Part shown: positions 17,396-26,997 of the stretch, piece after piece
How positions within the stretch are numbered: position 1 is the stretch's first letter
How the letters are laid out: every line of letters begins with the position of its first letter
Assembly (NCBI GenBank): GCA_009777835.1
Contig: WRKZ01000003.1
Location: 1-62,129, forward strand
Source of the DNA: Oscillospiraceae bacterium
GTDB taxonomy: Bacteria > Bacillota > Clostridia > Oscillospirales > Ruminococcaceae
DNA: 62,129 nucleotides
Direction of reading: 5' to 3'
The notes under the pieces: generated by a model
What the model saw: only the letters and a program-made list of their open reading frames with translations
Databases searched by the model: none
Told to the model about the DNA's origin: nothing
Translations under genes and position numbers: made by a program

Positions 17396-17803
17396 ATGAC
17401 TATTGCGCTTATTGCCCATGAAACAAAGAAAGAGCTGTTGGCACAATTCTGTATAGCGTATCGGGCGATTTTTGCCGCCAACAAAATATGCGCCACGGAA
17501 GGTACCGCACGTGTGGTGAGTGAGGCTACAGGACTCAAAGTCGAGAGATATTTGAGCGGTACTCAAGGCGGGATTCAGCAAATTATTTCGAGGATTTCCT
17601 GCAATCAAATCGATATACTGTTCTTTTTCAGAGACCCGCGAAGTCTTCACGAAAACAATCGTGAAGACGACATAGCAGTCCTGCGTATGTGCGACGTTCA
17701 TACGATTCCGATGGCGACGAATCTCGCCACGGCAGAAGCATTGATTAACGCATTGGGGCGCGGCGACTTCGACTGGATGAAATCAGGTAGAGTTAATCTT
17801 TAG
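17396..17803 (+). CDS. Methylglyoxal-synthase-like protein lacking the catalytic Asp
   Basis: The 135-residue protein aligns along its whole length with MgsA, which turns dihydroxyacetone phosphate into methylglyoxal. The usual GGDQQ motif, holding the catalytic base (Asp71 in E. coli), reads GGIQQ. The TGTTG phosphate loop reads TEGTA, and the HDxxK start reads HETKK. The fold is clearly MGS-like, but standard catalysis is unlikely. It may instead bind a phosphorylated ligand, as the MGS domain of carbamoyl-phosphate synthetase does. It has its own strong promoter and lies 29 nt before hisS. I give no gene symbol for this reason. Confidence 0.85.
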   Translation: MTIALIAHETKKELLAQFCIAYRAIFAANKICATEGTARVVSEATGLKVERYLSGTQGGIQQIISRISCNQIDILFFFRDPRSLHENNREDDIAVLRMCDVHTIPMATNLATAEALINALGRGDFDWMKSGRVNL

Positions 17804-17832
17804 TAGAGTAGAAATCAAGAAAGGGTGCGTAA

Positions 17833-19095
17833 ATGGGATTAATCACGAAAGCACCGCGCGGAACGCTCGACAAACTGCCCGGTGAAATCCATAAATATCA
17901 ACACATCGAAGGTCTCGCTCGTGAAATCAGCGGGCGGTACGGTTACAGAGAAATCCGTACACCGGTCTTTGAGCATACCGAGTTGTTTAAGCGAAGTGTC
18001 GGCGATACCACCGATATAGTTCAAAAGGAAATGTACACGTTCGATGACAAAAAAGGCAGAAGTCTCACCCTTAAACCGGAGGGAACGGCATCGGCTGCAC
18101 GTGCGGCAATCGAAAGCGGACTGATTAACGATGCGCTTCCGCTTAAACTCTGCTACATCACGAATTGCTATCGATACGAAGCTCCGCAAAGCGGTCGATA
18201 CAGAGAATTCACGCAGTTCGGGGCGGAAGTCTACGGGGCAAACACCCCCACTTGCGATGTTGAGTTGATTGCGCTTGCGTATGATTTATTCACCCGATTG
18301 AGAATCCCGGATGAACGGTACAAAATCGAAATCAACAGCATAGGTTGCCCGGAATGTCGTGCGGAATACCAGAAAGCATTGCGGGAATATTACGTCGGCT
18401 TCGCCGATAAACTTTGCGGTGACTGTCACGAACGTCTCAACCGAAATCCCATGCGCTTACTCGACTGTAAAGTCCCGAATTGCGGGCAGTTCAAGGAAAA
18501 CGCACCCACTATTCTCGATTACAACTGTGACCCCTGCCGTGAATTTTTCGCCGGGTTCAAATCCGGGCTGGACTCCCTTGACATTCCTTATACGGTAAAT
18601 GCACGAATCGTTCGCGGGCTTGACTATTACACCAACACCGTGTTCGAATTTGTTGCAAAAGACAACGGTTTAGTCTTCGGTGCGGGAGGAAGATACAACG
18701 GTTTAATCAAAGAATTAGGCGGAAACGCCACGGCGGCATCGGGATTTGCATTGGGAATCGAGCGGATTATTTCGTTGCCGGAAGCTGTTTTCCCACCACC
18801 GGAAACCCCCGACATCTACATCGCCGGGTTGGGTGAGGCGGCGGGTTCGCTCGCATTGAAACTGGTTCAAGGATTGCGCGGTGCAGGAGTGTGGGCAGAA
18901 TGTGACATAGTCGGCAGAAGCGTTAAGGCGCAAATGCGCTACGCCGATAAAATCGGGGCGCGGTTCAGCGTTGTAATCGGCGACAACGAAGTTGAGAGCA
19001 AGACGGCAGTGGTCAAAAATATGCAGACGAAAGAAACCCGTGAAGTCGCACTTGACTCTTTTAATTTAATGAAAGCGATTCTCCCGTTCGAATGA
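17833..19095 (+). CDS. hisS: Histidyl-tRNA synthetase
   Basis: Charges tRNA-His. The 420-residue class II enzyme shows motif 2 (CYRYEAPQSGRYREFTQFG), the histidine-binding motifs RGLDYYTNTVFE and GAGGRYNGLI, and motif 3 (GFALGIERI). The C-terminal anticodon-binding domain spans about 325-420. A CxxC pair plus further cysteines in the insertion (residues 175-240) could bind metal, as in some bacterial HisRS. AAAGGGTG lies 7 nt before the ATG. An intrinsic terminator overlaps the stop region. Confidence 0.96.
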   Translation: MGLITKAPRGTLDKLPGEIHKYQHIEGLAREISGRYGYREIRTPVFEHTELFKRSVGDTTDIVQKEMYTFDDKKGRSLTLKPEGTASAARAAIESGLINDALPLKLCYITNCYRYEAPQSGRYREFTQFGAEVYGANTPTCDVELIALAYDLFTRLRIPDERYKIEINSIGCPECRAEYQKALREYYVGFADKLCGDCHERLNRNPMRLLDCKVPNCGQFKENAPTILDYNCDPCREFFAGFKSGLDSLDIPYTVNARIVRGLDYYTNTVFEFVAKDNGLVFGAGGRYNGLIKELGGNATAASGFALGIERIISLPEAVFPPPETPDIYIAGLGEAAGSLALKLVQGLRGAGVWAECDIVGRSVKAQMRYADKIGARFSVVIGDNEVESKTAVVKNMQTKETREVALDSFNLMKAILPFE

Positions 19096-19109
19096 ACGGG
19101 AGAATTTTT
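19081..19109 (+). terminator. Intrinsic terminator of hisS
   Basis: CTCCCGTTC and GAACGGGAG form a 9-bp stem around GAAT (19081-19102), followed by AATTTTTG. The 5' arm includes the last hisS codons. Confidence 0.85.
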
Positions 19110-19113
19110 GATT

Positions 19114-22100
19114 TCAAAGCCAACCTATTTCAAGGGGTTTTTGCTCGGGTTTTTGCTCGGGTTCTTGTTCGGGTTTTGCTACCGGTCCCCCAACTGTTCC
19201 GAGTTGAGTTGTCTTGAACTTATCTATATTATACCATATCCTTTGTTCTTCGTCGATTAAAACTTTGTACGCATTTGAGACTAATTTAAACACGTCTTGT
19301 ATCTTTTCAACATACGCACCCCGATCTACATCTGCGGGTATTGCAATCCTTTCAACTTGATCGGGATGAAGTTTAAAAACAATTTTCTTATAATTTTTTC
19401 TTATATCCTCCAATATCGTTTCCGTTACGTCCCCGGGAGACCCTTTTTCATTCACGGGAAGTCCCAAAAGCTGATAATAATTCTTGCTTTCAAGATTATC
19501 ATACCCAATGCTTCTCAAATACTCTTCCGCTTCTTGATTCGCTTTTTCCACTTTCCTTTCATCTTCCAGTCTAACCTTTAGCTTTGGTTCTTCATAACCA
19601 AACTTTTCGAAGAGAACCAGGACATCTCCATCTTTTACACTCTCACTCAACTCACTTTCGTCTCTTTCTGTCGAATCAGCGTTTTTAAGGTTGGGCTTAA
19701 AGAAATAATTTGCAAACCGTTTCAATTGATTTAGTTCACCTTCCCCCCCCCCATCCAGTCTATATCGATATTCTTTTACAACCCTGATTACTTCATCAAT
19801 TATACGATTCAACATATCCTTATATTTCACGGCGATTTCGGCAGACTCCGGATGTTTGTCAAGATTAACATAATCTCTCACGAAATTGACCACATTGTTA
19901 ACATGCGTCGCACTAATAAAGCCCCGAAGGCCCGCCGCTTCGGCTATAACTTTCACTTGTTCCATGTTGTAAGGGGTCTCTTGCTTTTTCACTTCATCGC
20001 GGACGCGTTCTTCTTCTTCACGACGAAGGCGTTCTTTTTCTTCTTCTTCCTGTTTAAAGCTGAAGCTTGACGTTACATAACCAAACTTTTCGAAGAGAAC
20101 CTCGTGATCTCTACCTTCTTCACTCAAATTACCTTCGTCTCTCATTGTAAAATCAACAGCGCTATAGTTGGGCTTAAAGAAATACGCTGCAAACCGTCTC
20201 AATTGATTTAATTCACCAACCTTCCCCTTCAACGTAGGGTCATCCTCATATTTTTTTAAAACCGCCATGAATTCGTCAATTATACGATTCAACATACCCT
20301 TATATTTCTCGGCGACTTCGGCAGAACCTTTGTCAAGATTAACATACCTGTCCATGAAGAGTCTGATAGAAGTCACAGATTTCTGACTAAGCCCAAGCGT
20401 TCTAGCCTTTTCTTGCGCTTGCTCAGAGGTGTAAAGGGTCTGTTGCATATTCTCTTGTTGAACCGGGACTTCTTGAACCGGGACTTCTTGTTTTTGTTCT
20501 TGAACAGGGACTTCTTGTTTTTGCTTCTCTTCTTGAACAGGAACTTCTTGTTTTTGTTCTTGAACAGGGACTTCTTGTTTCACTTCTTGAACAGGGACTT
20601 CTTGTTTTTGTTCTTGAATCGGGGTTTTGCTTAACCGTTCTTCCAGTTCAAGCATTTGCTTAATTGCTGTATCTCTTGATAACTCAAACTTCTCTTTCGT
20701 TTTTCTGACGTTTTCAATCGTTTCAGCATCGTCTTCTTCTCCGACGAACTTACGATACCTCGTTTTAAAACCGAAGTCTTGTTCAAGTATCAAGTGCTCT
20801 TCTTTAGTTCGGAGTTTATCAGTGTCTTCATCAAACTCATCTACCTTTACGTCATGTTTTTCAAACATAAGATATGATAATGCGTTTTCAAGCAGGAGCA
20901 TACGCTCGGAAGTATTCGCCGGGGACATACGCTTTGCCCTATAAGCAGCACTTAGCCAAACACCGTTGTGTCTTTCATCTCCGTCTATAACTCCGCTGAT
21001 ATTTTTTTGCTTATTTTGTATATTGATTAAATCAATATACTCTGAGACTATTTTATCGGCTATATCCTTATATTTTTCGAAATTCTCAGATTGGCGTTCT
21101 GCCGCTTTACCGGTGAAGTTTTTATCGCCGTATATATTTTTCAAGAATTTGTTAAGCCGACCGATATTCGCCACATCTAACTTTACGCCTTTCAACTTGT
21201 CATAAACCGCAGCGTATTCTGATTCGGTGTCGGTTTCAGCATACTTCGCAAACTTCGACTTTAAGCGTTGCTCATACTCATCAAACTCTTTGTCAATATT
21301 CGGGTCTTTGAGCCTTTCTTTAGTAAGCTTATCGTTTAGTTCTCTAAGCTCTTGACTCAACACCGCCTTTTCTTTCAGATTTGCCACCTTATGTTTGTCA
21401 AGCAATGCCTTCAAATCCATTTCAAGGACTTGCCTTTCAGGACTCCACTGCGGATTCACCCAATCCGGGATTTTCTTTTCTTCTTGCTTTTTCTCTTCTT
21501 CTTGAACCGGGACTTGCGTTTCTACAGCCTTCTCTATTGTGAAAGTTGTAGTTGTTTCAAGTGCGGATAACTCGAATTCTTGGACTCCATCGTTCTCCAA
21601 AGCGTCTTTCGTCATATGTTGAGAGTCGCGCATAATGATTTTATACCCGCTTTCGGTTTGACCGACAGCAATAACAGCCACATTATGTTGGTTTTCATTA
21701 CCATAAGTGACTGCGCGACCTGATGACAAAGCCTCATGAATTCTATCACACAAAGCCTTTTCATCATTTTCACCATTTCTATAGTCAGCCAAATACACTG
21801 TATCGGCAGGCTTTCCGGTTAAGAGCATCATTGCAAGCTCGCTCGTTGCGCCAACATCAAGGTGCTCATATATGTTCGGTTTTAAGACTTTCGTGTTCCG
21901 ATAAAGCATGTACGCTTTTTCGAACATAACCACCCAGGGCGCACCTTGAGAAAACAGGGAATGATTTCGATTGGTTTTATCGTTTATAGGCAACGACTTA
22001 TCAACTGTTATAAAAACAGGCTTGTCATCATCGAAGAACCTGACCGTAACAGTATCCCCATTATCTGTTATAGCATCGGTGATTACACTTCTTGCCTTAT

Positions 22101-23250
22101 CTCTGCTATTTGCAAACGAAGCTAGCGTAGACAACAAGAAACAGTCCCCACATTTTGAGTGTGAACCCTGTTTAACATCCGATATGTTGACACCGTTTTC
22201 ACCGAAGAGAGGGGTGTCTTCCCCCATTTTAACCCAATTTATTTCTCCATGATGAAGGGTAATATCGTTTCCGCGAATTTCTTGCCCATGGTTTGCGTGT
22301 TTGAAATCCAGTCTCTCTCTTTCAACGAGTCTGGTTGCTTGTATTTTAGTAAGCTTGTCATCGGTTTTCATTTTTGCGATGACGGCATCGTTGAATTCTT
22401 TAAGCGTCTCATCTTTTTTAGAATATTTATATTTAGGGTTATCGAGCAGGTTTTCTTCCTCCGGCAACCCGAGCTTTTCTTTAATATCGCCTTCGATTTT
22501 ATCGAGAAGTTTAACCATCTGCGGCCGAATGTTCTCCTGAATTTCAATTGCTTCATTGAACACTTTATTTCTAACCAATCTTTTCACCGCTGCGGGAACA
22601 TTAGGGTCTAAACTAATATCCGCCTTTCGATTTTCGCGAATTTTCATCATGAAAATTTTTTCGTCAAACAACTTTGCATGATGCTGATATTCCGTAAGTT
22701 GGTCTAAGAGTTTAGCGGCATCGCCTTTATCTGTAATGTCATTAAGAATGATAGCCCTGTAAAAATCCAACTCTTTAACTACAGGTTGGTACACATAAGC
22801 CTTCATCAATCCTTCACGGTTTGCTGCTTTACCTTTCTTTATTTCGCCGTCAATAAAAGCCTCTGCTCTGGTATCTATTTCCTTGTCGGCAACCGCTTGG
22901 AGCATTTCCATTTGTCTTTGTCTTTCTCTTTCGACCTTCTCTTGATTTTGCTGCTCTTGCGCCCGCCTTTTTTCGAGTTTCTTGCGTTCCTTCTGTCCGA
23001 GTTCTTGCTCCTGCGGCTGCTGCTCAACCTGAACAGGCGGCGCATTCCCCTCAACCGGAACGTTCCCCAGGTTCTGAAGCTGTTCTGTCACAACCTGAGC
23101 AGTTTCATTCAGGGGAGTCCCTTCACCCAACACCTTAAAAGCATTTTCACTGTTGACTGTTCTGAGTACTTCGCGTTCTCGGATTTCTTTCTGCTCTTGT
23201 TCTGTCATGATTTCAATTTTTTTATTAAAATATGATTCTTGCGTTGTCAT
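19114..23250 (-). CDS. Calpain-like protease with duplicated helical domain and C-terminal J-domain
   Basis: The 1,378-residue protein starts at ATG 23250 (AAGGAG 9 nt upstream). Residues 1-330 are charged and largely helical. About 335-560 resemble peptidase family C2 (calpain): DVKQG with Gln361, GDC with Cys370 followed by FLLSTLASFA, APWVVMFEKAYM, His522 in QHNVAVI, and Asp542 in MRDSQ where calpains have Asn. Residues about 875-935 carry repeats of QEVPVQEQK. Two copies of a domain of about 130 residues follow (roughly 940-1065 and 1085-1215). The end is a J-domain with LLGLP and HPD (1295-1297), which would call on DnaK. No signal peptide is seen. It is the last gene of the CIS block, so a CIS cargo role is plausible but inferred. 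Confidence 0.8.
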   Translation of the reverse strand: MTTQESYFNKKIEIMTEQEQKEIREREVLRTVNSENAFKVLGEGTPLNETAQVVTEQLQNLGNVPVEGNAPPVQVEQQPQEQELGQKERKKLEKRRAQEQQNQEKVERERQRQMEMLQAVADKEIDTRAEAFIDGEIKKGKAANREGLMKAYVYQPVVKELDFYRAIILNDITDKGDAAKLLDQLTEYQHHAKLFDEKIFMMKIRENRKADISLDPNVPAAVKRLVRNKVFNEAIEIQENIRPQMVKLLDKIEGDIKEKLGLPEEENLLDNPKYKYSKKDETLKEFNDAVIAKMKTDDKLTKIQATRLVERERLDFKHANHGQEIRGNDITLHHGEINWVKMGEDTPLFGENGVNISDVKQGSHSKCGDCFLLSTLASFANSRDKARSVITDAITDNGDTVTVRFFDDDKPVFITVDKSLPINDKTNRNHSLFSQGAPWVVMFEKAYMLYRNTKVLKPNIYEHLDVGATSELAMMLLTGKPADTVYLADYRNGENDEKALCDRIHEALSSGRAVTYGNENQHNVAVIAVGQTESGYKIIMRDSQHMTKDALENDGVQEFELSALETTTTFTIEKAVETQVPVQEEEKKQEEKKIPDWVNPQWSPERQVLEMDLKALLDKHKVANLKEKAVLSQELRELNDKLTKERLKDPNIDKEFDEYEQRLKSKFAKYAETDTESEYAAVYDKLKGVKLDVANIGRLNKFLKNIYGDKNFTGKAAERQSENFEKYKDIADKIVSEYIDLINIQNKQKNISGVIDGDERHNGVWLSAAYRAKRMSPANTSERMLLLENALSYLMFEKHDVKVDEFDEDTDKLRTKEEHLILEQDFGFKTRYRKFVGEEDDAETIENVRKTKEKFELSRDTAIKQMLELEERLSKTPIQEQKQEVPVQEVKQEVPVQEQKQEVPVQEEKQKQEVPVQEQKQEVPVQEVPVQQENMQQTLYTSEQAQEKARTLGLSQKSVTSIRLFMDRYVNLDKGSAEVAEKYKGMLNRIIDEFMAVLKKYEDDPTLKGKVGELNQLRRFAAYFFKPNYSAVDFTMRDEGNLSEEGRDHEVLFEKFGYVTSSFSFKQEEEEKERLRREEEERVRDEVKKQETPYNMEQVKVIAEAAGLRGFISATHVNNVVNFVRDYVNLDKHPESAEIAVKYKDMLNRIIDEVIRVVKEYRYRLDGGGEGELNQLKRFANYFFKPNLKNADSTERDESELSESVKDGDVLVLFEKFGYEEPKLKVRLEDERKVEKANQEAEEYLRSIGYDNLESKNYYQLLGLPVNEKGSPGDVTETILEDIRKNYKKIVFKLHPDQVERIAIPADVDRGAYVEKIQDVFKLVSNAYKVLIDEEQRIWYNIDKFKTTQLGTVGGPVAKPEQEPEQKPEQKPLEIGWL

Positions 23251-23293
23251 AACGATTCTCCTTATTTACTCTAATTTTAAGTCTGTATCTGCC

Positions 23294-23322
23294 ATTGTAA
23301 CACGATTTCCCTTAAATGTCTT
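23294..23322 (-). promoter_or_regulatory. Possible promoter of the calpain-like gene
   Basis: AAGACA (23322-23317) and TACAAT (23299-23294) are 17 nt apart, about 44 nt upstream of the start. The -35 box is imperfect. It would let the effector candidate be transcribed apart from the CIS genes. Confidence 0.45.
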
Positions 23323-23354
23323 TTAAATAACCCTCAAATCTTTTTAAAAATTCC

Positions 23355-24221
23355 CTAAAGAACCCCTAAAACACAGGAATAAACACGCGAATTCGCACCC
23401 GCAACAGCAGAATCACCTATGATTTTCTTCAACAGCTTCAACGAAGCCGAGTTAACCGCAGCGATATGCACCCGGCTTTCGTCCGAGTACTCCGCACTCA
23501 CCGCATTAAACGACCTATTCAGCATCGGCATAACATCGCCGGGGGTGGAGGTGTAAAGCCAACTCAACGAAACCGAGTCTGATTCAAGCGGTTTAATCAG
23601 AACGCATCCGCTAATTTCGCCATCTTTAAGCTTAAGCGTACTGCAACGCGGGCAAAACTCTGAAAAATCAATTTTAGAGTGAATGAAGTCATGCGGACGG
23701 CTTAAGTACGCATTAAACTTTTTTGTAAGGATTTCCGGTACTTCACCCAAGGAGACGATTCCCTCCATCGGAAGTTTCGGTAGCTTCTGCCGAGTGAAAA
23801 ACTCATTGTTTTTCAAATCCGACACTTTGACCGAATAAGACGAGTTTTTTTCGTTTGTAACAAACCCATTCGAACCGAAGAAGCTGTCAAGCACCTCAAG
23901 TTCACCCTCATCCGAACAACTGACCACATGAATCTCGCCTATATCGGCAGGAGCAAGGACTTGCTTCAGCGTTTTAATCAAGAGTGAACCTACACCCTTT
24001 CTTCTAAACGGCTCCGACACTGCCAGCCATTCAATCACCGAGCTGAACGGCGTATACCAAGCGAACATCGCACCGACTGCGATATTGCCCTCTTCGCTCT
24101 CATCGACACACCCCAAGGTCAAGGAATCCAAAACGTCCGAATCGACAACCCCCTCTTCATTTCGCGGAAGGAATCCTGCAAACATTTCTGCGTTTTCGCG
24201 GTTTACGGGAATAATTTTCAT
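23355..24221 (-). CDS. GNAT-family acetyltransferase (two-lobed)
   Basis: The 288-residue protein has an N-terminal GNAT domain whose acetyl-CoA loop reads EPFRRKGVGSLLIKTL (residues about 70-88). The second half (165-285) looks like a degenerate GNAT repeat. It contains CPRC, a possible metal or disulfide pair. GGAG lies 9 nt before the ATG. It lies 26 nt after the phosphatase gene, so it is probably in the same transcript. The substrate is unknown; modification of a CIS or regulatory protein is only a guess from position. Confidence 0.78.
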   Translation of the reverse strand: MKIIPVNRENAEMFAGFLPRNEEGVVDSDVLDSLTLGCVDESEEGNIAVGAMFAWYTPFSSVIEWLAVSEPFRRKGVGSLLIKTLKQVLAPADIGEIHVVSCSDEGELEVLDSFFGSNGFVTNEKNSSYSVKVSDLKNNEFFTRQKLPKLPMEGIVSLGEVPEILTKKFNAYLSRPHDFIHSKIDFSEFCPRCSTLKLKDGEISGCVLIKPLESDSVSLSWLYTSTPGDVMPMLNRSFNAVSAEYSDESRVHIAAVNSASLKLLKKIIGDSAVAGANSRVYSCVLGVL

Positions 24222-24247
24222 AGTTGGTATCTCCTACTATTACGTAT

Positions 24248-26899
24248 TTAAATCTTTTTCATAATCGTGAATATATTTTTGCCGTTTTTATACTCATATT
24301 CGGTCTTGTTCATCATGTCTCTCACAAGGAACAAGCCCAGTCCGCCTATTTCCCTTTCCTCAAGCGGTAGGTTAACGTCCGGCGGCGATTTCTCAAGCGG
24401 ATTATACGGTATACCCGAATCCTCGAATTCAATCACGAAGCCGCCGTCTACCCTGGTTCGTATAGTTACATCGCCGACCTTGTTCAATTCCGACTCTTGC
24501 TTTGCGTAGGCATAACTCGCAATATTCACGAAGATTTCTTCCACCGCTAACGCTATACTGAACTTATCCTCCTCCGAACAATCGGGGTTATGACTCTGCG
24601 CTTCCGTTAAGACGAACTCGGTCACTTTTTGAAGTTGTTGAATATCAGCTGCAACGTTCAAAACAGAGTCATACAACGATTCCTCCCCTTCGGAACTCTC
24701 TGTTTTATCCCCCCCTGATTTAATCAGAAGTGAAAGCATAGTTATATCATCGGCTTTTTCAGCACCGTTAGCGAAATCATCAATTTTCTTCTTGACTTTC
24801 ATAAGAAACTCTTTCGGGGGCAGACTACCGAACTTCTCGCAAACCTTAAGCAGCCTCTCGGTCGAAAACAGCTCCATCTTACGATTCACAGCTTCGGTCA
24901 CGCCATCTGTATAGAAATAAATCATGTCGCCCGAAGAAAGGTCAATTTCGCCCTGTTCATACTTCATACCGTTCATCACCGCAAGGACGAATCCCGGCTC
25001 AGTATGAAGATGCTCGCATTTTCCGTCTTTACTCTTGATAATTGGGGGTTCGTGCCCAGCATTCACATAAACGAACTTCCCTGTCTTAATGTTCAAATAC
25101 CCCATGAACGCCGTCACGAACATATTCTCGTCGTTGTTCTCGCACAGAATGTCATTCACTGTCTCAAACACTTCTTTGGGCGACTTAAGTCGATGTTTTC
25201 TGCGTTCTTTTTCAGTTTGGTCATTCACCGCCTCAAGCACTTCTTTAGATGACTTACCGTACTGCGCATTATTTTTAATCAGCGTTTTCGCAATCACCAT
25301 GAACAAAGCCGCAGGAACGCCTTTTCCCGAAACATCCGCCATGACAACCGCCAGATGAGACTCATCCACCAAAAAGAAGTCATAGAAATCCCCGCCGACC
25401 TCCTTCGCGGGCTCCATCATAGCATAAATATCGAATTCATTCATATCAGGGAAAGCCGGGAAAATGCAGGGCAACATCGATGACTGGATTTTGCGGGCAA
25501 CGTCCAATTCCGCGCCAAGCCGTTCTTTCTCCCCCGTTATCTTTGTAAGGTTATCGATGTGGTTTTTGAGTTCAAGAGACATTTTATTAATCTCCGAACC
25601 CAAGTTCTCGACCTCATCGCCGGACCTTATATCAATAACGTGATTAAGATTACCACTGGCAATCTGGCGAATACCTTCCCATAACGATATAATAGGTGCT
25701 GTCAGATGTGCCGAAAACCGACGCGACAAATAATCAACCAACAGAACAATCAGGATAACGCTCACAGCAAAAACGCCCCCGATGATAATAACCATGAAGT
25801 CAACATCGCCTTTTGCGTTATTCTTCATATCAGACATACGATTTTCTATTTCAATGGCGGGCGCATTAGCTTCCTCAACCTCTATAACGGTTGCAAGACT
25901 CCACGGTGTCGTCTTCAATGCAGCATACGCAATAAAATATTCCTTACCGTCTATATGTATGCGTTCGAAACCGCTTTTACCCGCAATCATGTTTAGCGCA
26001 ACGGCAGCCAAATCAGCGTTATCGCCATTAAGTAAATCCTTACGCACAATACTTCCGTCCGCACTGAACTCCATCTCATCGGATATGATAATCTGTCCAA
26101 GTTCATCCAACATGAACGAATATCCGGTTTCTCCGACTTTTGTCCCGATAACAAGTTGGGTCAGCTCATCCAAAAGCGTACCCACCCCGACCACACCGGC
26201 AATTTGACCGTTTTCATCGTAATACGGCTTGGCGCATGTAATAGAAAGCCCGCGGCCATATAAATCCAAAAACACATCCGACCAAATCAGACCATTGTTT
26301 TGGACTGCCCGGGTATACCACGGGCGTTCACGCGGGTCAGAATACTCAGGTTTTTTATCGGAAGATTCATCAACAATGATGGTATAACCCTGCTCCGAAC
26401 CGACATAGTTAGATGTAGCATTCACATTATTTCGAATGATGTTCAAAAGCAGACCCTGTATATTCCCCATCCGTGCCGCATCATCCGCTATCGAAAGCAA
26501 ATCCACCCCTTCCGCCACTAAAAACTGTGCCGTCATTATATCTTTATCGGCGGCATTCGGCGGTGCTACCGGGTTTGGCATGAATGCCCCCGGATTTCGC
26601 AGAATATCCCCTGCGGCATCAGAAATCATTTCGACAGAGTTTTGAACTGAAAGTAACTCCGCATCACTGAGGGCTGCCATGTTTTCCGCCAGTGTCATCA
26701 GTGATGTGCGCATTCTATCTTCCAACGCCATCTTGCTTTCCGCGGATGCCATATTGCTCATATCGTCAACAATATTAACGATGTTATCGCGCAGAACATA
26801 AAGCCCTGCCATTACAACCACAACAAAGACAACGACCGCAATCAGCGATACCCTGACGATAATGGCGAATACTTTTTTTCGCATGGGAGATTTATTCAT
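24248..26899 (-). CDS. Membrane sensor with PP2C/SpoIIE phosphatase and RsbW-like kinase domains
   Basis: The start is taken as ATG 26899 (MNKSPMRKK); an ATG 4 codons earlier is in frame, but homologous leader motifs show that this first ATG is not used in other genes. This gives 883 residues. Order: membrane helix (8-32), an extracellular dCache-like sensor (35-360), a second helix (365-388), HAMP (390-445), SpoIIE/PP2C phosphatase (480-690; VGGDFYDF, ADVSGKGVPAALF, YTDGVTEAVN) and a GHKL ATPase (730-880; EEIFVNIASYAY, GGLGLFLVRDMM). One polypeptide thus holds both the phosphatase and the anti-sigma-type kinase of a partner switch. The STAS protein encoded nearby is the natural substrate. 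A 69-bp in-frame duplication lies within the phosphatase. Confidence 0.88.
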   Translation of the reverse strand: MNKSPMRKKVFAIIVRVSLIAVVVFVVVVMAGLYVLRDNIVNIVDDMSNMASAESKMALEDRMRTSLMTLAENMAALSDAELLSVQNSVEMISDAAGDILRNPGAFMPNPVAPPNAADKDIMTAQFLVAEGVDLLSIADDAARMGNIQGLLLNIIRNNVNATSNYVGSEQGYTIIVDESSDKKPEYSDPRERPWYTRAVQNNGLIWSDVFLDLYGRGLSITCAKPYYDENGQIAGVVGVGTLLDELTQLVIGTKVGETGYSFMLDELGQIIISDEMEFSADGSIVRKDLLNGDNADLAAVALNMIAGKSGFERIHIDGKEYFIAYAALKTTPWSLATVIEVEEANAPAIEIENRMSDMKNNAKGDVDFMVIIIGGVFAVSVILIVLLVDYLSRRFSAHLTAPIISLWEGIRQIASGNLNHVIDIRSGDEVENLGSEINKMSLELKNHIDNLTKITGEKERLGAELDVARKIQSSMLPCIFPAFPDMNEFDIYAMMEPAKEVGGDFYDFFLVDESHLAVVMADVSGKGVPAALFMVIAKTLIKNNAQYGKSSKEVLEAVNDQTEKERRKHRLKSPKEVFETVNDILCENNDENMFVTAFMGYLNIKTGKFVYVNAGHEPPIIKSKDGKCEHLHTEPGFVLAVMNGMKYEQGEIDLSSGDMIYFYTDGVTEAVNRKMELFSTERLLKVCEKFGSLPPKEFLMKVKKKIDDFANGAEKADDITMLSLLIKSGGDKTESSEGEESLYDSVLNVAADIQQLQKVTEFVLTEAQSHNPDCSEEDKFSIALAVEEIFVNIASYAYAKQESELNKVGDVTIRTRVDGGFVIEFEDSGIPYNPLEKSPPDVNLPLEEREIGGLGLFLVRDMMNKTEYEYKNGKNIFTIMKKI
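25151..25255 (-). repeat. In-frame 69-bp internal duplication in the phosphatase gene
   Basis: Two copies of a segment encoding S(S/P)KEVxExVND begin 69 bp apart on the plus strand, at 25151 and 25220. The duplication adds 23 residues just before the ENMFVTAF strand of the phosphatase core. Confidence 0.7.
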
Positions 26900-26902
26900 T
26901 CT

Positions 26903-26985
26903 TATGACCATGCCTTTCTACAACTAAAATGTGGCATGAATCAAGCTTGTCAAGCCCACCTGCCCGATGACTTCGTCACCGACCG
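26903..26985 (-). repeat. Intergenic repeat module, copy near the phosphatase gene
   Basis: The gap holds GGCATGAATCAAGC, a CACCTGCCCG core and a start-site motif GAAAGGCATGGTCATAAGA. The same parts recur at 28001-28060 and 35402-35475. ATGCC upstream can pair with GGCAT overlapping the Shine-Dalgarno sequence. Confidence 0.6.
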
Positions 26986-26997
26986 GTAAACCCTTAT

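Noticed and set aside
19102-19114. hisS terminator acting in both directions
   Set aside because: The T-tract lies only on the plus-strand side; on the minus strand the hairpin is followed by hisS antisense with no T-run.
22249-23235. Several plus-strand ORFs opposite the calpain-like gene
   Set aside because: They are Phe/Leu-rich shadows of a Lys/Glu-rich coding strand.
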